Shown: positions 8,716 to 19,999, counted from the first letter of the stretch. The stretch is DNA of 64,000 nt from Alphaproteobacteria bacterium (GCA_030148665.1 JASBSZ010000005.1:55699-119698); one strand, 5' to 3'. A program made the numbers and translations. Notes: a model not told the origin generated them from the letters alone.

Positions 8716-9933
8716 ATGCTTGCAGGTAAGCGGATCACGCTGATCATCGGCGGCGGCATTGCGGCCTTTCGCGCGTTGGAATTGATCCGGCGCTTGCGCG
8801 AGCGCGGCGCGGATGTGATCCCGGTGCTGACGGCGGGGGGCGCGCAGTTTGTCACGCCGCTGTCGGTTTCGGCGCTTGCCGCAAGCAAGGTGTATCAGGA
8901 TCTGTTCGACCTGACCGACGAGGCCGAGATGGGCCATATCGAGCTGTCGCGCGCTGCCGATCTGGTGGTGGTGGCCCCGGCCACGGCCGATCTGCTGGCC
9001 AAGATGGCCCACGGGCTGGCCGGAGATCTGGCCTCGACCCTGCTGCTGGCGACCGACAAGCGGGTGCTGGTTGCGCCCTCGATGAATGTGCGCATGTGGG
9101 AGCATCCGGCAACCCGGCGCAATGTCGAAACCCTGCGCGGCGACGGCATCCTGTTTGTCGGCCCCAACGAGGGCGCGATGGCCTGTGGCGAATACGGCCC
9201 CGGCAGGATGAGCGAGCCGCACGAGATCATCGACGCCATTGCCGCAGCACTGGGCGACGGGCCGCTTGCCGGGCGCCGGGTGCTGGTGACATCCGGCCCG
9301 ACCCATGAACCCATCGACCCGGTGCGCTATATCGCCAACCGCTCGTCCGGTGCGCAGGGCAGCGCGATTGCCACGGCCCTTGCGCGTCTGGGGGCCGAGG
9401 TGGTCTTTGTCACCGGCCCGGCCAGCGTGGCGCCGCCTGCGGGCGTGCAGGTGGTCGGCGTTGAAACCGCCGCGCAGATGCATGACGCGGTGCAGGCGGC
9501 GCTGCCGGTTGACGCGGCGATCTTTGCCGCCGCCGTGGCCGATTGGCGGGTGCGCGCGCCCTCTGGCAGCAAGATCAAGAAAGACGGCAAGGGCGGGCTG
9601 CCCAGGCTGGAATTCGACGAAAACCCCGACATTCTGGCCTCGGTCGCGCAGATGGAAAAGGGCCGTCCGTCACTCGTGATCGGCTTTGCCGCCGAAACCG
9701 ATGACGTGATTGCCAACGCCACGGCAAAACGTGCGCGCAAGGGCTGTGACTGGATCGTCGCCAATGACGTGCGCCCGGAAACCGGCATCATGGGGGGGGC
9801 GGAGAACGCCGTGACCCTGATCACCGGCGCGGGCGCCGAAAGCTGGCCGCGCATGACCAAGGACGAGGTTGCCGCGCGGCTCGCACACCGGATTGCCGAA
9901 GTCCTCGACCGCGTTGAGGCAGGGGAAAAATGA
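8716..9933 (+). CDS. coaBC: Bifunctional phosphopantothenoylcysteine decarboxylase/phosphopantothenate-cysteine ligase
   Basis: Makes 4'-phosphopantetheine for coenzyme A: the C-terminal CoaB half joins cysteine to phosphopantothenate and the N-terminal flavin CoaC half decarboxylates the product. The 405-residue protein shows [19 protein letters not shown], the CoaC substrate clamp PSMNVRMW (about 120) and the CoaB nucleotide site [20 protein letters not shown] (about 195-214). It overlaps dut by four bases (ATGA at 9930), so the two are probably co-translated; the coaBC-dut pairing is widespread. Start ATG 8716 has AAGGGGATGAG upstream. Confidence 0.96.
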   Translation: MLAGKRITLIIGGGIAAFRALELIRRLRERGADVIPVLTAGGAQFVTPLSVSALAASKVYQDLFDLTDEAEMGHIELSRAADLVVVAPATADLLAKMAHGLAGDLASTLLLATDKRVLVAPSMNVRMWEHPATRRNVETLRGDGILFVGPNEGAMACGEYGPGRMSEPHEIIDAIAAALGDGPLAGRRVLVTSGPTHEPIDPVRYIANRSSGAQGSAIATALARLGAEVVFVTGPASVAPPAGVQVVGVETAAQMHDAVQAALPVDAAIFAAAVADWRVRAPSGSKIKKDGKGGLPRLEFDENPDILASVAQMEKGRPSLVIGFAAETDDVIANATAKRARKGCDWIVANDVRPETGIMGGAENAVTLITGAGAESWPRMTKDEVAARLAHRIAEVLDRVEAGEK

Positions 9934-10397
9934 CCGTTACCATACAGATCAGCCGCCTGGACGGGTTCGACCCCGACATTGCCCTGCCGTCTTATGAAAC
10001 CGCAGGCGCGGCGGGGGCCGATATTCGTGCCAATCTGCGCTTGGAAGATCGCAAAGATGGCCTGACATTGTTGCCCGGAGCGCGCCTGCTGGTGCCGACC
10101 GGGTTCAGCATGGCCATTCCGCCGGGATACGAGGCGCAGATCCGCCCGCGATCCGGGCTGGCGCTGAAACATGGGATCACCCTGCTCAACAGCCCCGGCA
10201 CCATCGACAGCGATTATCGCGGCCCTGTCGGGATCATTCTCGCCAATCTGGGCACGCGCCCCTTTGTCGTCGCCCATGGCGAGCGGATCGCGCAGATGGT
10301 CGTGGCGCCGGTGGTCCGGGCCGGGTTTCACCCCGTGCGGATACTCGATGAAACCACCCGTGGCGCCGGTGGTTTCGGCTCGACCGGGAGGGCATGA
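9930..10397 (+). CDS. dut: Deoxyuridine 5'-triphosphate nucleotidohydrolase (dUTPase)
   Basis: Trimeric dUTPase hydrolysing dUTP to dUMP and pyrophosphate, keeping uracil out of DNA and feeding dTMP synthesis. All five motifs are visible in the 155 residues: [18 protein letters not shown], a GTIDSDYRG loop with catalytic Asp, GERIAQMV and the flexible C-terminal [10 protein letters not shown] that closes over the substrate. It overlaps coaBC upstream and the MoeB-like gene downstream (ATGATG at 10394), forming a tight three-gene unit. Confidence 0.97.
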   Translation: MTVTIQISRLDGFDPDIALPSYETAGAAGADIRANLRLEDRKDGLTLLPGARLLVPTGFSMAIPPGYEAQIRPRSGLALKHGITLLNSPGTIDSDYRGPVGIILANLGTRPFVVAHGERIAQMVVAPVVRAGFHPVRILDETTRGAGGFGSTGRA

Positions 10398-11506
10398 TGG
10401 TAATGGTGCTTGTCCTTGTTGCCGCCGTGGCTCTGCTCGGCTGGTACATGGGGGTATCGCGGGCGCTGATCGTCGGCGTTTGCGTGGTTCTGCTGCTGTT
10501 GCCCGTGGGGTTTCATGCGTTTCTTCCGGCCAGCAACGTGCTGCGCCTGATGGTCGGCGGCTCGTTGCTGGGCTGGAGCTGGCTGCTTGGCGTGGCGCTG
10601 GTCGTGCTGGCCTATGCGATGGGGCTGCGCTGGCTGAAATCCCGCGCCCCCGAGGCCCCGACTGCCGCCCTGACAACGGCCGCAACCGCCGACAACCCGC
10701 CCCAAAGCGGGCCCTTTTCCGAGGCGGAACTCGAACGCTACGCCCGCCACATCATCCTGCGCGAAATCGGCGGCCCCGGTCAGATGAAGCTCAGGCAATC
10801 GCGGGTGCTGGTCGTGGGCGCCGGGGGGCTGGGTTCTCCCGCGCTGATGTATCTGGCGGCGGCCGGGGTGGGCCATATCGGCATCATCGACGATGACCGG
10901 GTCAGCCTGTCGAACCTGCAACGCCAGATCCTGCACGCCACGGACCGCATCGACATGCCCAAGGTGGAAAGCGCCCGCCAGGCGCTGGCGGCAATCAACC
11001 CCCATGTCGAGGTCATTCCCTTCGACCGGCGCCTGAGCCCCGACAATGCCCCGGAGGTGCTGAAGGGCTTTGATCTGGTGCTGGACGGTTCCGACAATTT
11101 CACGACCCGCTACCTGGTCAACGAACTATGCACGCGCCACGGCGTACCCCTGATCGCCGCTGCAATCAGCCAGTGGGAAGGCCAGATCAGCCTTTACGAT
11201 CCCGCAAACGGCACACCCTGCTATGCCTGCATCTTCCCTCGCGCACCGGCCGAGGGCCTGGCGCCGACCTGCGCCGAGGCTGGCGTCATTGGTGCGCTGC
11301 CCGGTGTCGTCGGCGCCATGATGGCGGTCGAGGCGATCAAGCACATCACCGGCGCGGGCCAGACCCTGAGGGGCGAAATGCTGATCTATGACGCGCTCTA
11401 TGGCGAAAGCCGCAAGATGAAACTGGCGCGGCGTGACGACTGTCCGGTATGCGCGTCGCCACGCTCGGGGCATGACGAACCTGCTTCCCGAGCTTCTTCT
11501 TTGTGA
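10394..11506 (+). CDS. moeB: Membrane-anchored MoeB/ThiF-type adenylyltransferase
   Basis: An E1-like enzyme that adenylates the C-terminus of a sulfur-carrier protein (MoaD or ThiS). Residues 1-80 contain two or three hydrophobic segments, not found in E. coli MoeB; the catalytic domain starts near 110 with [20 protein letters not shown]. It has the nucleotide motif [10 protein letters not shown], the RQILH segment, [11 protein letters not shown], a cysteine in CYACIF and a C-terminal CPVC. The usual second zinc CxxC is reduced: CYAC (about 277-280) and CPVC (about 354-357) would together form the zinc site. The last residues are encoded by an intergenic repeat. The MoeB versus ThiF role cannot be settled here. 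Confidence 0.85.
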   Translation: MMVMVLVLVAAVALLGWYMGVSRALIVGVCVVLLLLPVGFHAFLPASNVLRLMVGGSLLGWSWLLGVALVVLAYAMGLRWLKSRAPEAPTAALTTAATADNPPQSGPFSEAELERYARHIILREIGGPGQMKLRQSRVLVVGAGGLGSPALMYLAAAGVGHIGIIDDDRVSLSNLQRQILHATDRIDMPKVESARQALAAINPHVEVIPFDRRLSPDNAPEVLKGFDLVLDGSDNFTTRYLVNELCTRHGVPLIAAAISQWEGQISLYDPANGTPCYACIFPRAPAEGLAPTCAEAGVIGALPGVVGAMMAVEAIKHITGAGQTLRGEMLIYDALYGESRKMKLARRDDCPVCASPRSGHDEPASRASSL

Positions 11507-11552
11507 AAATACGCCGGGGGAGTCGCGCTCGCGCGACGGGGGCAGCGCCCCC
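11493..11552 (-). repeat. Convergent-gene intergenic repeat, copy 2
   Basis: Reverse-oriented copy of the 6536 element: CTTCTTCTTTGTGAAAATAC, then CGCCGGGGGAG and a GGGGGCAGCGCCCCC hairpin. It overlaps the last codons of the MoeB-like gene and lies in its convergent gap with the LysR gene. Confidence 0.8.
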
Positions 11553-11588
11553 CGCGCCCGTATCATCACCCCGTATCATCGCCGCCCT

Positions 11589-12491
11589 TCAGCCCTGTTC
11601 ATCGCGATTGCGGCGCCGATAGGCGATCACCTCGTCGATCACGAAATCACGAAAGGCCTCGACCCGCTTGGAATGACGCAATTCCCCGGGATAGGCCAGA
11701 TATACAGGCACTTCACCGCTTTCCTCCTCGGGCAACACGTTGACAAGCTGGGGAAAATCCTCGGTCAGGTAATCGGGCAGAACACCGATTCCCAGCCCCT
11801 GGATCACCCCCTGCAGGATGCCGAAATAATTGTTCACCGTCAGATGTGACGACACGTCGGTTGAAAACAGGCGCTGTATCAGCGACGCGCTGGCGGCAAC
11901 CTGCGGGGCGCGCGAGCTCTGACAGATCAGACGGTGGTCGTGCAACTCGGCCAGGCTTTGCGGCGTGCCATGCTTGTCCAGGTATTCGGGCGCCGCGTAC
12001 AGCTTGATCCGCACGCCCAGCAGGCGGCGGCGAATCAGGTCGGCCTGGCTGGGCTCCTTCATGCGGATGGCGATGTCGGCCTCGCGCATGGGCAGGTCGA
12101 GAACGCGCTCTTCCAGCATGAGATCGATCTTGAGGTCGGGGTATTTCTCGTACAGCTTGGCCAGTCGCGGAGCCAGCCACAGCGTGCCGAACCCGATCGT
12201 CGTGGTGACGCGCAACTCGCCGAATACCTCGTCCTCGCTGTCGCGGATGCGGGCCTCGGCGGCCTCCAGCCGCTTGGCCATGGCGCGGGTTGCGTCAAAC
12301 AGCAATTCACCCTGTTCGGTCAGGATCAGTCCGCGCGCATGGCGGTGAAAGAGGGTCGTGTTCAGGCTTTCCTCAAGCGCCCTGATCTGGCGGCTGACGG
12401 CAGATTGCGACAGGTGCAGCTTGTCTCCGGCATGGGTCAGGCTGCCGGCATCCGCGACCGCGTGGAATATCCGCAACTTGTCCCAATCCAT
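11589..12491 (-). CDS. LysR family transcriptional regulator
   Basis: A 300-residue LysR-type regulator. The N-terminal winged helix-turn-helix is clear: FHAVADAGSLTHAGDKLHLS then QSAVSRQIRALEE (about 10-45). A long effector-binding domain follows (ELRVTTTIGFGTLWLAPRLA onwards). I start at ATG 12491, right before DWDKLRIFHAV; an upstream in-frame extension to 12563 has no family similarity. It is transcribed divergently from the indolepyruvate oxidoreductase gene with about 160 bases between them, so it may regulate that gene and itself; this is inferred from position. The effector is unknown. Confidence 0.9.
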   Translation of the reverse strand: MDWDKLRIFHAVADAGSLTHAGDKLHLSQSAVSRQIRALEESLNTTLFHRHARGLILTEQGELLFDATRAMAKRLEAAEARIRDSEDEVFGELRVTTTIGFGTLWLAPRLAKLYEKYPDLKIDLMLEERVLDLPMREADIAIRMKEPSQADLIRRRLLGVRIKLYAAPEYLDKHGTPQSLAELHDHRLICQSSRAPQVAASASLIQRLFSTDVSSHLTVNNYFGILQGVIQGLGIGVLPDYLTEDFPQLVNVLPEEESGEVPVYLAYPGELRHSKRVEAFRDFVIDEVIAYRRRNRDEQG

Positions 12492-12649
12492 TGCCGTCCC
12501 TGCCTTTTTGTTGTCATTTCGGTTGCGCGCGTCACAATAGCGGGGCAAGCGGCGAAAAGGCAAACAAAAGAAAAACGAAAAATTGACTTGGTAGGTCAGT
12601 AATAATGACCTATCATGCGCTCAACCAACCGCACGCAGGGAGAGTCGGC

Positions 12650-15600
12650 ATGGGCATTCATGACATATCACTCGAAGACCGTTTCGACCTTGAAAAGGAT
12701 CGCGTTCTGCTGAACGGCATCCAGGCGCTGGTCAGGCTGACATTGATGCAGGCCGCGCGCGACCGGGCGGCCGGGCTGAACACGGCGGGTTACGTGACCG
12801 GCTATCGCGGCTCGCCGCTGGGCGGGGTCGATCTGCAGATGATGCGGGCGAAAAAGCATCTCGAGGCCGCAAACGTGCTGTTCGAGCCGGGCCTGAACGA
12901 GGATCTCGCCGCCACCGCCATGTGGGGCACCCAGCAGGCCGAGCTGCGCGGCGAGGGCAAATATGATGGCGTCTTCGGCCTGTGGTACGGCAAGGGGCCG
13001 GGGGTCGATCGCTCGGGCGACGTGATGCGCCACGCCAACATGGCGGGCACCAGCAAGCATGGCGGCGTGCTCATGGCCATGGGCGACGACCACACCGGCG
13101 AAAGCTCGACCACCTTGCACCAGTCGGACTGGGCGATGGTCGATGCCTACATGCCGGTCGTCAGCCCCGCCGGGGTGCAGGAAATCCTCGACCTGGGCAT
13201 CTATGGCTGGGCGCTCAGCCGTTTTGCGGGTGTCTGGGTGGGTCTCAAGACCATGAAGGACACGGTCGAGGCCACCGCTGTCGTCGATGGCCGGCCCGAC
13301 CGGATGTCGTTTGTCACCCCCGAATTCGAAATGCCGCCGGGCGGGCTGAACATCCGCATCATGGACCTGCCGGTCGAGCAGGAAAAGCGGATGATCGACT
13401 ACAAGCGTTTCGCTGCCGAGGCATTCGCCCGCGCCAACCGCATCGACCGCCGCGTCTGGGGCAAGCCGGGTGCCAGGATCGGTCTGGTTGCCGCCGGCAA
13501 GAACTGGCTGGACCTGATGCATGCGCTCAGCCTGCTGGGCATCGACGAAACCCGGGCCGAACGTCTGGGCATCACCACCTACAAGGTGGCCCAGACCTTT
13601 CCGCTGGACATGACCGGCTTTCACGAATGGGCCGAGGGGCTGGACCTGATCGTCATCGTCGAGGAAAAGCGCAAGCTGATCGAGGTCCAGGCCAAGGAGG
13701 CGATTTTCGAAGACCGCCGCGGCCGCCGCATCTATGGCTGGCACAAGGGCGATACCTGGGAAAACGGCCGCCGGGTGGAGCTGTTCCCCACGCGCTATGC
13801 GCTGGATCCGATCCTGATTGCCGAAAAGCTGGGCGAAATCTTTGTCGAAGAGGGCCGCAACGCCGACTACATCACCGCCGGCCTCGACAAGCTGCGCGAG
13901 GCGCGCAAGGCCGACAACGCGCCCGAAATCGCCCGCCGTCTGGCCTATTACTGCTCGGGCTGTCCGCACAACACCTCGACCAAGGTGCCCGAGGGCAGCC
14001 GCGCCTATGCCGGGATCGGCTGCCACTACATGGTGCAGTGGATGGATCGCAATACGCTGGGCTTTACCCAGATGGGCGGCGAGGGGGCCAACTGGATCGG
14101 GGAATCGCATTTCTCGACGCGCGATCACGTGTTCCAGAACATGGGCGATGGCACCTACAACCATTCAGGCGTGCAGGCCATCCGCGCGGCCCTGGCCAGC
14201 GGCACCAACATCACCTTCAAGATCCTGTTCAACGATGCGGTTGCCATGACCGGCGGCCAGCATAACGAGGGCGACCTGAACCCCTATCGCATCGCCGACG
14301 AAATCAGGGCCATGGGGGTGCAGCATATCGCCGTGGTCTATGACCCGAAGGAAGATCTGGATCTTTCGAAATTCCCGCGCGAGGTCGAGAAATTCCCGCG
14401 CGAGGAAATGATGCAGGTGCAGCGCAGGTATCGCCAGCACAAGGGTGTTTCGGCAATCATCTATGTCCAGACCTGCGCCGCCGAAAAACGCCGCCGGCGC
14501 AAGCGCGGCCTGTTTCCCGACCCAGACCGTCGCGTGGTCATCAACGCCGACATCTGCGAGGGCTGCGGCGATTGCGGGGTACAGTCGAACTGCGTGTCGA
14601 TCGTGCCTCGGGAAACCGAATTCGGGCGCAAGCGGGCCATCGACCAGTCCAGCTGCAACAAGGATTACACCTGTCTGGAAGGGTTCTGCCCGGCATTCGT
14701 GACGGTTTCGGGCGGCAAGCTGCGCAAGGCGGCCACAGAAAAGCTGGACCTGCCGCATCTGCCCGAACCCGAACTGCCCGCGATCGACGGCACATACAAT
14801 TTCGTGATCACGGGTGTTGGCGGCACCGGCGTCGTCACCATCGGTGCCATCATGGCGCAGGCCGCCCATATCGACGGCAAGGGCGCGGGCATGATGGAAA
14901 TGGCCGGGCTCGCCCAAAAGGGCGGGGCGGTCAACATCCACCTGCGCATCGCCAATCGGCCCGACGACATCACCGCCGTGCGCGTTGCCATCGGCGAGGC
15001 CGACACCATCATCGGCGGCGATCTGGTGGTTTCGGCGGGCTCGGCGACGCTGGGGCTGATGAAGACGGGTCGCACCCGCGCGGTGGTCAATGATCACGAG
15101 ATCATCACCGGCGAATTCACCCGCAATCCGAAATTCGCCATTCCCAACGACCGGCTGCGTCTGGCCTTGCAGGCCCGCCTTGGCGAGGATGGCGTGCGCT
15201 TTCTCGACGTGACCGTGCTTGCGCGCAAGCTGCTGGGCGATTCGATCTATTCCAACATGATGATCCTTGGCGCTGCGTGGCAGCAGGGCCTTGTGCCGCT
15301 GACGCGCGAGGCCATCCTGCGCGCGATCGAGCTGAACGGCGCCGGCGTCGAGGGCAACAAGCAGGCCTTTGATATCGGCCGCTGGGCCATGCTGCACCCG
15401 GACAAGGCCGCCGAGATCGCAGGCGACAGGCAGGCCGACCAGCCGAAAACCCTGGACGAACGCATCGATCTGCGTGTCAGACATCTGCGCGCCTATCAGG
15501 GCAGGCTGCTTGCGCGCAAATATCTGGCCCTTGTCAACCGCGCCGGCGATCTGCGAGAAGAGGTCGCGCTCGGCTATCACAAGCTGCTGACCTACAAGGA

Positions 15601-16072
15601 TGAATACGAGGTCGCCCGACTGCATCTGGAAACCACCCGCAAGTTTGTCGATGACGAATTCGAGGGCGATGTCCGCCTCGGCTTTCACATGGCGCCACCG
15701 CTGCTGTCGCGACCCGGTCCCGAGGGGCGGCCAAGGAAACGCGAATTCGGCCCCTGGATGTTGTCGGCCATGCGTGTCCTGGCCCGTCTCAGGGCGCTGC
15801 GCGGCACACCGCTGGATCCCTTTGGCCGTACCGCCGAGCGGCGCAAGGAACGCCAGTTGATCCGGCAATACGAGCGGGACATCGAGGAAATCCTTGCCGG
15901 TCTGACGCCGGACAATCTGAAGACCGCGCGCGAACTGGCCGCCCTGCCGCTGGAAATCAAGGGGTTCGGCCCGGTCAAGATGGACGCAATCGCCGCCTTC
16001 GAGAAAAAGCGCGACCGTCTGCTGAAGAAATTCAGGGCCGGTGGCGCCCCGCAAAAGGCGGCGGCCGAATAG
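12650..16072 (+). CDS. Indolepyruvate:ferredoxin oxidoreductase, fused alpha-beta type
   Basis: A 1140-residue fused thiamine-diphosphate/iron-sulfur enzyme that would convert aryl (or branched) 2-oxoacids from amino-acid transamination into acyl-CoA with ferredoxin reduction. In order: an N-terminal pyrimidine-binding domain (TAGYVTGYRGSPLGG), YCSGCPHN (about 432) and the TPP-binding domain with MGDGTYNHSG and MTGGQHNEG (about 533), an iron-sulfur segment CEGCGDCGVQSNC plus CNKDYTCLEGFC (about 635-680), and a gamma-type domain starting GVGGTGVVT (about 722), then a long C-terminal tail. ATG 12650 has GGGAGAG upstream; ATG 12605 is an alternative. It stands alone, divergent from a LysR regulator. 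Confidence 0.92.
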   Translation: MGIHDISLEDRFDLEKDRVLLNGIQALVRLTLMQAARDRAAGLNTAGYVTGYRGSPLGGVDLQMMRAKKHLEAANVLFEPGLNEDLAATAMWGTQQAELRGEGKYDGVFGLWYGKGPGVDRSGDVMRHANMAGTSKHGGVLMAMGDDHTGESSTTLHQSDWAMVDAYMPVVSPAGVQEILDLGIYGWALSRFAGVWVGLKTMKDTVEATAVVDGRPDRMSFVTPEFEMPPGGLNIRIMDLPVEQEKRMIDYKRFAAEAFARANRIDRRVWGKPGARIGLVAAGKNWLDLMHALSLLGIDETRAERLGITTYKVAQTFPLDMTGFHEWAEGLDLIVIVEEKRKLIEVQAKEAIFEDRRGRRIYGWHKGDTWENGRRVELFPTRYALDPILIAEKLGEIFVEEGRNADYITAGLDKLREARKADNAPEIARRLAYYCSGCPHNTSTKVPEGSRAYAGIGCHYMVQWMDRNTLGFTQMGGEGANWIGESHFSTRDHVFQNMGDGTYNHSGVQAIRAALASGTNITFKILFNDAVAMTGGQHNEGDLNPYRIADEIRAMGVQHIAVVYDPKEDLDLSKFPREVEKFPREEMMQVQRRYRQHKGVSAIIYVQTCAAEKRRRRKRGLFPDPDRRVVINADICEGCGDCGVQSNCVSIVPRETEFGRKRAIDQSSCNKDYTCLEGFCPAFVTVSGGKLRKAATEKLDLPHLPEPELPAIDGTYNFVITGVGGTGVVTIGAIMAQAAHIDGKGAGMMEMAGLAQKGGAVNIHLRIANRPDDITAVRVAIGEADTIIGGDLVVSAGSATLGLMKTGRTRAVVNDHEIITGEFTRNPKFAIPNDRLRLALQARLGEDGVRFLDVTVLARKLLGDSIYSNMMILGAAWQQGLVPLTREAILRAIELNGAGVEGNKQAFDIGRWAMLHPDKAAEIAGDRQADQPKTLDERIDLRVRHLRAYQGRLLARKYLALVNRAGDLREEVALGYHKLLTYKDEYEVARLHLETTRKFVDDEFEGDVRLGFHMAPPLLSRPGPEGRPRKREFGPWMLSAMRVLARLRALRGTPLDPFGRTAERRKERQLIRQYERDIEEILAGLTPDNLKTARELAALPLEIKGFGPVKMDAIAAFEKKRDRLLKKFRAGGAPQKAAAE

Positions 16073-16102
16073 GCCCTGGGGCGTAGCCCTATGGTCTACG
16101 CC

Positions 16103-16912
16103 CTACCGCCGCCTGCGCCTGCCGCCCGAGGGGGCGCGGGCGGGCCTTGTGTCGGGCCCTGGCCTGTCTCGCGGCGCGGTCACGTCGATACCCAGCTGGT
16201 CGCGCAGCACCTTAGGGCGCAACTCGGCCACTTCGCCCGGCTGCAATTCACCCAGCTGGAACGGGCCGTAGGAAATGCGGATCAGGCGGTTGACCTGCAA
16301 CCCCACCGCCCCCAGCGCACGGCGGATCTCGCGGTTCCTGCCTTCGCGCAGGGCAATGGTCAGCCAGGCATTGGCACCCTGCTGCCGATCCAGGCTGATC
16401 TGCATGGGGCGGAATCTCTCGCCCTCGACGGTGATGCCCTTGCGCAGGGGGTCGAGCATCTCGTCGGTCGGTGCGCCCTTGACGCGCACCCGATACTTGC
16501 GCACCCAGCCGGTCGAGGGCAGCTCCAGCCGACGTTTCAGCGCCCCGTCATTGGTCAGCAGCAGCAGGCCCTCGGAATTGATGTCGAGGCGCCCGATGCT
16601 CATGACCCGGGGCATGTCGTCGGGCAGGTTGTCGAAAACCGTGTCGCGCCCCTTTTCGTCGCGCGCGCTGGTGACCAGGCCGATGGGCTTGTAATAGCGC
16701 CACAGACGCGTTCGTTCGGGCCCTTTCACGGGCTTGCCGTCCAGCAGGATGGTCTCGTCGCCGGTGACCAGGAAGGCGGGCGTGTCCAGGCGGCGGCCGT
16801 CAACGGTGATGCGGCCCGCTTCGATCATGCGTTCGGCCTCGCGGCGCGAGGCAATGCCTGCGCGCGACAGGAACCTGGCGATACGTTCGCCCTTCGGGGT
16901 GTCATTTTCCAT
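16103..16912 (-). CDS. rluB: Ribosomal large subunit pseudouridine synthase, RluB/RsuA family
   Basis: A 269-residue pseudouridine synthase. The N-terminal S4 RNA-binding domain (RIARFLSRAGIASRREAERMI, about 10-30) is followed by the catalytic domain with YYKPIGLVTS and the signature GRLDINSEGLLLLTNDG holding the catalytic Asp (about 108). The segment REGRNREIRRALGAVG is typical of the RsuA/RluB/E/F group. RluB modifies 23S rRNA U2605 in E. coli; choice of RluB within the group rests on overall length and common naming in this lineage. It converges on the oxidoreductase gene and is divergent from tadA. Confidence 0.9.
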   Translation of the reverse strand: MENDTPKGERIARFLSRAGIASRREAERMIEAGRITVDGRRLDTPAFLVTGDETILLDGKPVKGPERTRLWRYYKPIGLVTSARDEKGRDTVFDNLPDDMPRVMSIGRLDINSEGLLLLTNDGALKRRLELPSTGWVRKYRVRVKGAPTDEMLDPLRKGITVEGERFRPMQISLDRQQGANAWLTIALREGRNREIRRALGAVGLQVNRLIRISYGPFQLGELQPGEVAELRPKVLRDQLGIDVTAPRDRPGPDTRPARAPSGGRRRRR

Positions 16913-16988
16913 GACCCCGCCCTAACATCCGCGCCGCCCGCGGGAAAGCCCCTTGCGCAGGCACCCCGCCAAGGCCATCAAGGAAATC

Positions 16989-17441
16989 ATGAGTCCCTTT
17001 CGCAGTCACATGGCCATTGCCCTCGAACAGGCCCGCCTTGCCGCCGGCCGGGGCGAGGTGCCCGTCGGCGCCGTCATCCTGTCGCCCGAGGGCAGGGTCG
17101 TCGCCCGCGCCGGCAATCGTACCCGCGAACTGGGCGATCCGTCCGCCCATGCCGAGATGCTGGCCATCCGCGCCGCCTGTGCCTCAACGGGGCTTGCGCG
17201 CCTGGTCGATCACGATCTCTATGTCACGCTCGAACCCTGCGCGATGTGCGCCGGAGCGATCGCCCATGCCCGTATCCGGCGGCTCTATTACGGCGCACCC
17301 GATCCAAAGGGCGGCGGAGTCGAACACGGCGCGCGCGTGTTCGAACACCCGCAATCCCTGCACCGCCCCGAGGTCTATGGTGGGATCGCCGAGACCGAAG
17401 CCGCCAACCTGTTGAAAACATTCTTTTCCCAAAGACGCTGA
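16989..17441 (+). CDS. tadA: tRNA-specific adenosine deaminase TadA (nucleoside deaminase)
   Basis: Zinc deaminase converting the wobble adenosine-34 of tRNA-Arg to inosine. The 150-residue product has the zinc/catalytic motif HAE (His54, Glu56) and PCAMCAG with the two zinc cysteines (about 84 and 87), plus the RIRRLYYGAPDPKGG loop typical of TadA. I start at ATG 16989 with AAGGAA upstream; an in-frame start at 16953 would add 12 poorly conserved residues. Divergent from rluB; convergent with rpoD over a 464-base gap that contains a repeat and a terminator. Confidence 0.93.
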   Translation: MSPFRSHMAIALEQARLAAGRGEVPVGAVILSPEGRVVARAGNRTRELGDPSAHAEMLAIRAACASTGLARLVDHDLYVTLEPCAMCAGAIAHARIRRLYYGAPDPKGGGVEHGARVFEHPQSLHRPEVYGGIAETEAANLLKTFFSQRR

Positions 17442-17479
17442 CAAGGCCGCCAATACCAGGCAGATCACGGAATCGCGAC

Positions 17480-17526
17480 TTTCTTCTTTGTCCAAATACT
17501 CCGGGGGTGCGGGGGCTGGCCCCCGC
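17480..17526 (-). repeat. Convergent-gene intergenic repeat, copy 3
   Basis: Reverse-oriented, shorter copy: TTTCTTCTTTGTCCAAATAC, then TCCGGGGG and a GGGGGCTGGCCCCC hairpin. It lies between tadA and the rpoD end. The core matches the other three copies at most positions. Confidence 0.75.
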
Positions 17527-17624
17527 ATGGAATCCCGGCGAAACGCCAATCCCGGGCGTCGCCCCGAAAGGCGGGCGAGCCCCGGCAATCCCCTGACCAA
17601 TCCCCTGACGCACAAGCCGGCCCA

Positions 17625-17653
17625 AAAAAAAGGCCGAGACAAGCTCGGCCTTA
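17625..17653 (-). terminator. Rho-independent terminator, minus strand
   Basis: A perfect 9-base stem AAGGCCGAG (17631-17639) and CTCGGCCTT (17645-17653) with a five-base loop. On the minus strand the stem is followed by eight T residues (plus-strand A run 17625-17632). It lies about 250 bases beyond the rpoD stop and would end either a long rpoD 3' region or the candidate small RNA just upstream. Confidence 0.85.
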
Positions 17654-17705
17654 AGTCCAACAGGGAGGTGAAGGAAGCAGGAGCGTCGCTCGACCACCGC
17701 CTTCG
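17625..17705 (-). ncRNA. Candidate small RNA between rpoD and tadA
   Basis: About 80 bases bounded by a promoter-like pair (17712-17740) and a strong intrinsic terminator (17625-17653). The transcript would begin near 17705, hold a small GAGC-GAC-GCTC hairpin, then a single-stranded CTTCACCTCCC able to pair with Shine-Dalgarno sequences, and finish with the terminator. I see no convincing reading frame in it. It could instead be the tail of rpoD mRNA. I do not recognise it as a named RNA. Confidence 0.4.
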
Positions 17706-17711
17706 AGAAAT

Positions 17712-17740
17712 GAAATAGGGATGGGGGGGTGACTTATCAA
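17712..17740 (-). promoter_or_regulatory. Candidate promoter of the small RNA
   Basis: On the minus strand TTGATA (17735-17740) is separated by exactly 17 bases from TATTTC (17712-17717). The -35 matches consensus at five of six positions; the -10 only at three. Together with the downstream terminator it suggests a short independent transcript. Confidence 0.35.
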
Positions 17741-17905
17741 GACCAAAAAACGTCGCACACCTGCATATCGGCTATCGAATTATTGCATGGCTGACAGGCG
17801 CGCGTGAATTATGCGCGGAAAAACAACAGGATAACCCGTTCCTGGCACGTCCTGTTACCGATGTTGCCCCTTGCAGCGCCCGCGATGGCCGCCCTCTGTC
17901 GGGGG

Positions 17906-19900
<1,995 letters not shown>

Positions 19901-19941
19901 TGGTCACTCCGTCGTCAGAAGGGCGAAATCACCGAAAAGGT

Positions 19942-19989
19942 GAGTCGCGCGAATCATTTGTGCGAATCAACACTGCGAATCACTGATTC
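19942..19989. promoter_or_regulatory. Five GANTC (CcrM methylation) sites upstream of rpoD
   Basis: GAGTC at 19942, GAATC at 19951, 19964 and 19977, and GATTC at 19985 all fall within 48 bases of the dnaG-rpoD gap. Three of them are in direct repeats of GCGAATCA, and the last is in the inverted form TGATTCGC. GANTC is the target of CcrM, the cell-cycle DNA methyltransferase of alphaproteobacteria. By chance one site per roughly 256 bases is expected. The repeats could alternatively be a protein-binding site. Confidence 0.7.
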
Positions 19990-19999
19990 GCAATGTGTT

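Noticed and set aside
12668..16054. Two very long minus-strand open frames (498 and 629 codons) opposite the indolepyruvate oxidoreductase
   Set aside because: They are reverse-strand shadows of a well-defined gene in GC-rich DNA: composition is biased and no family motif is seen.
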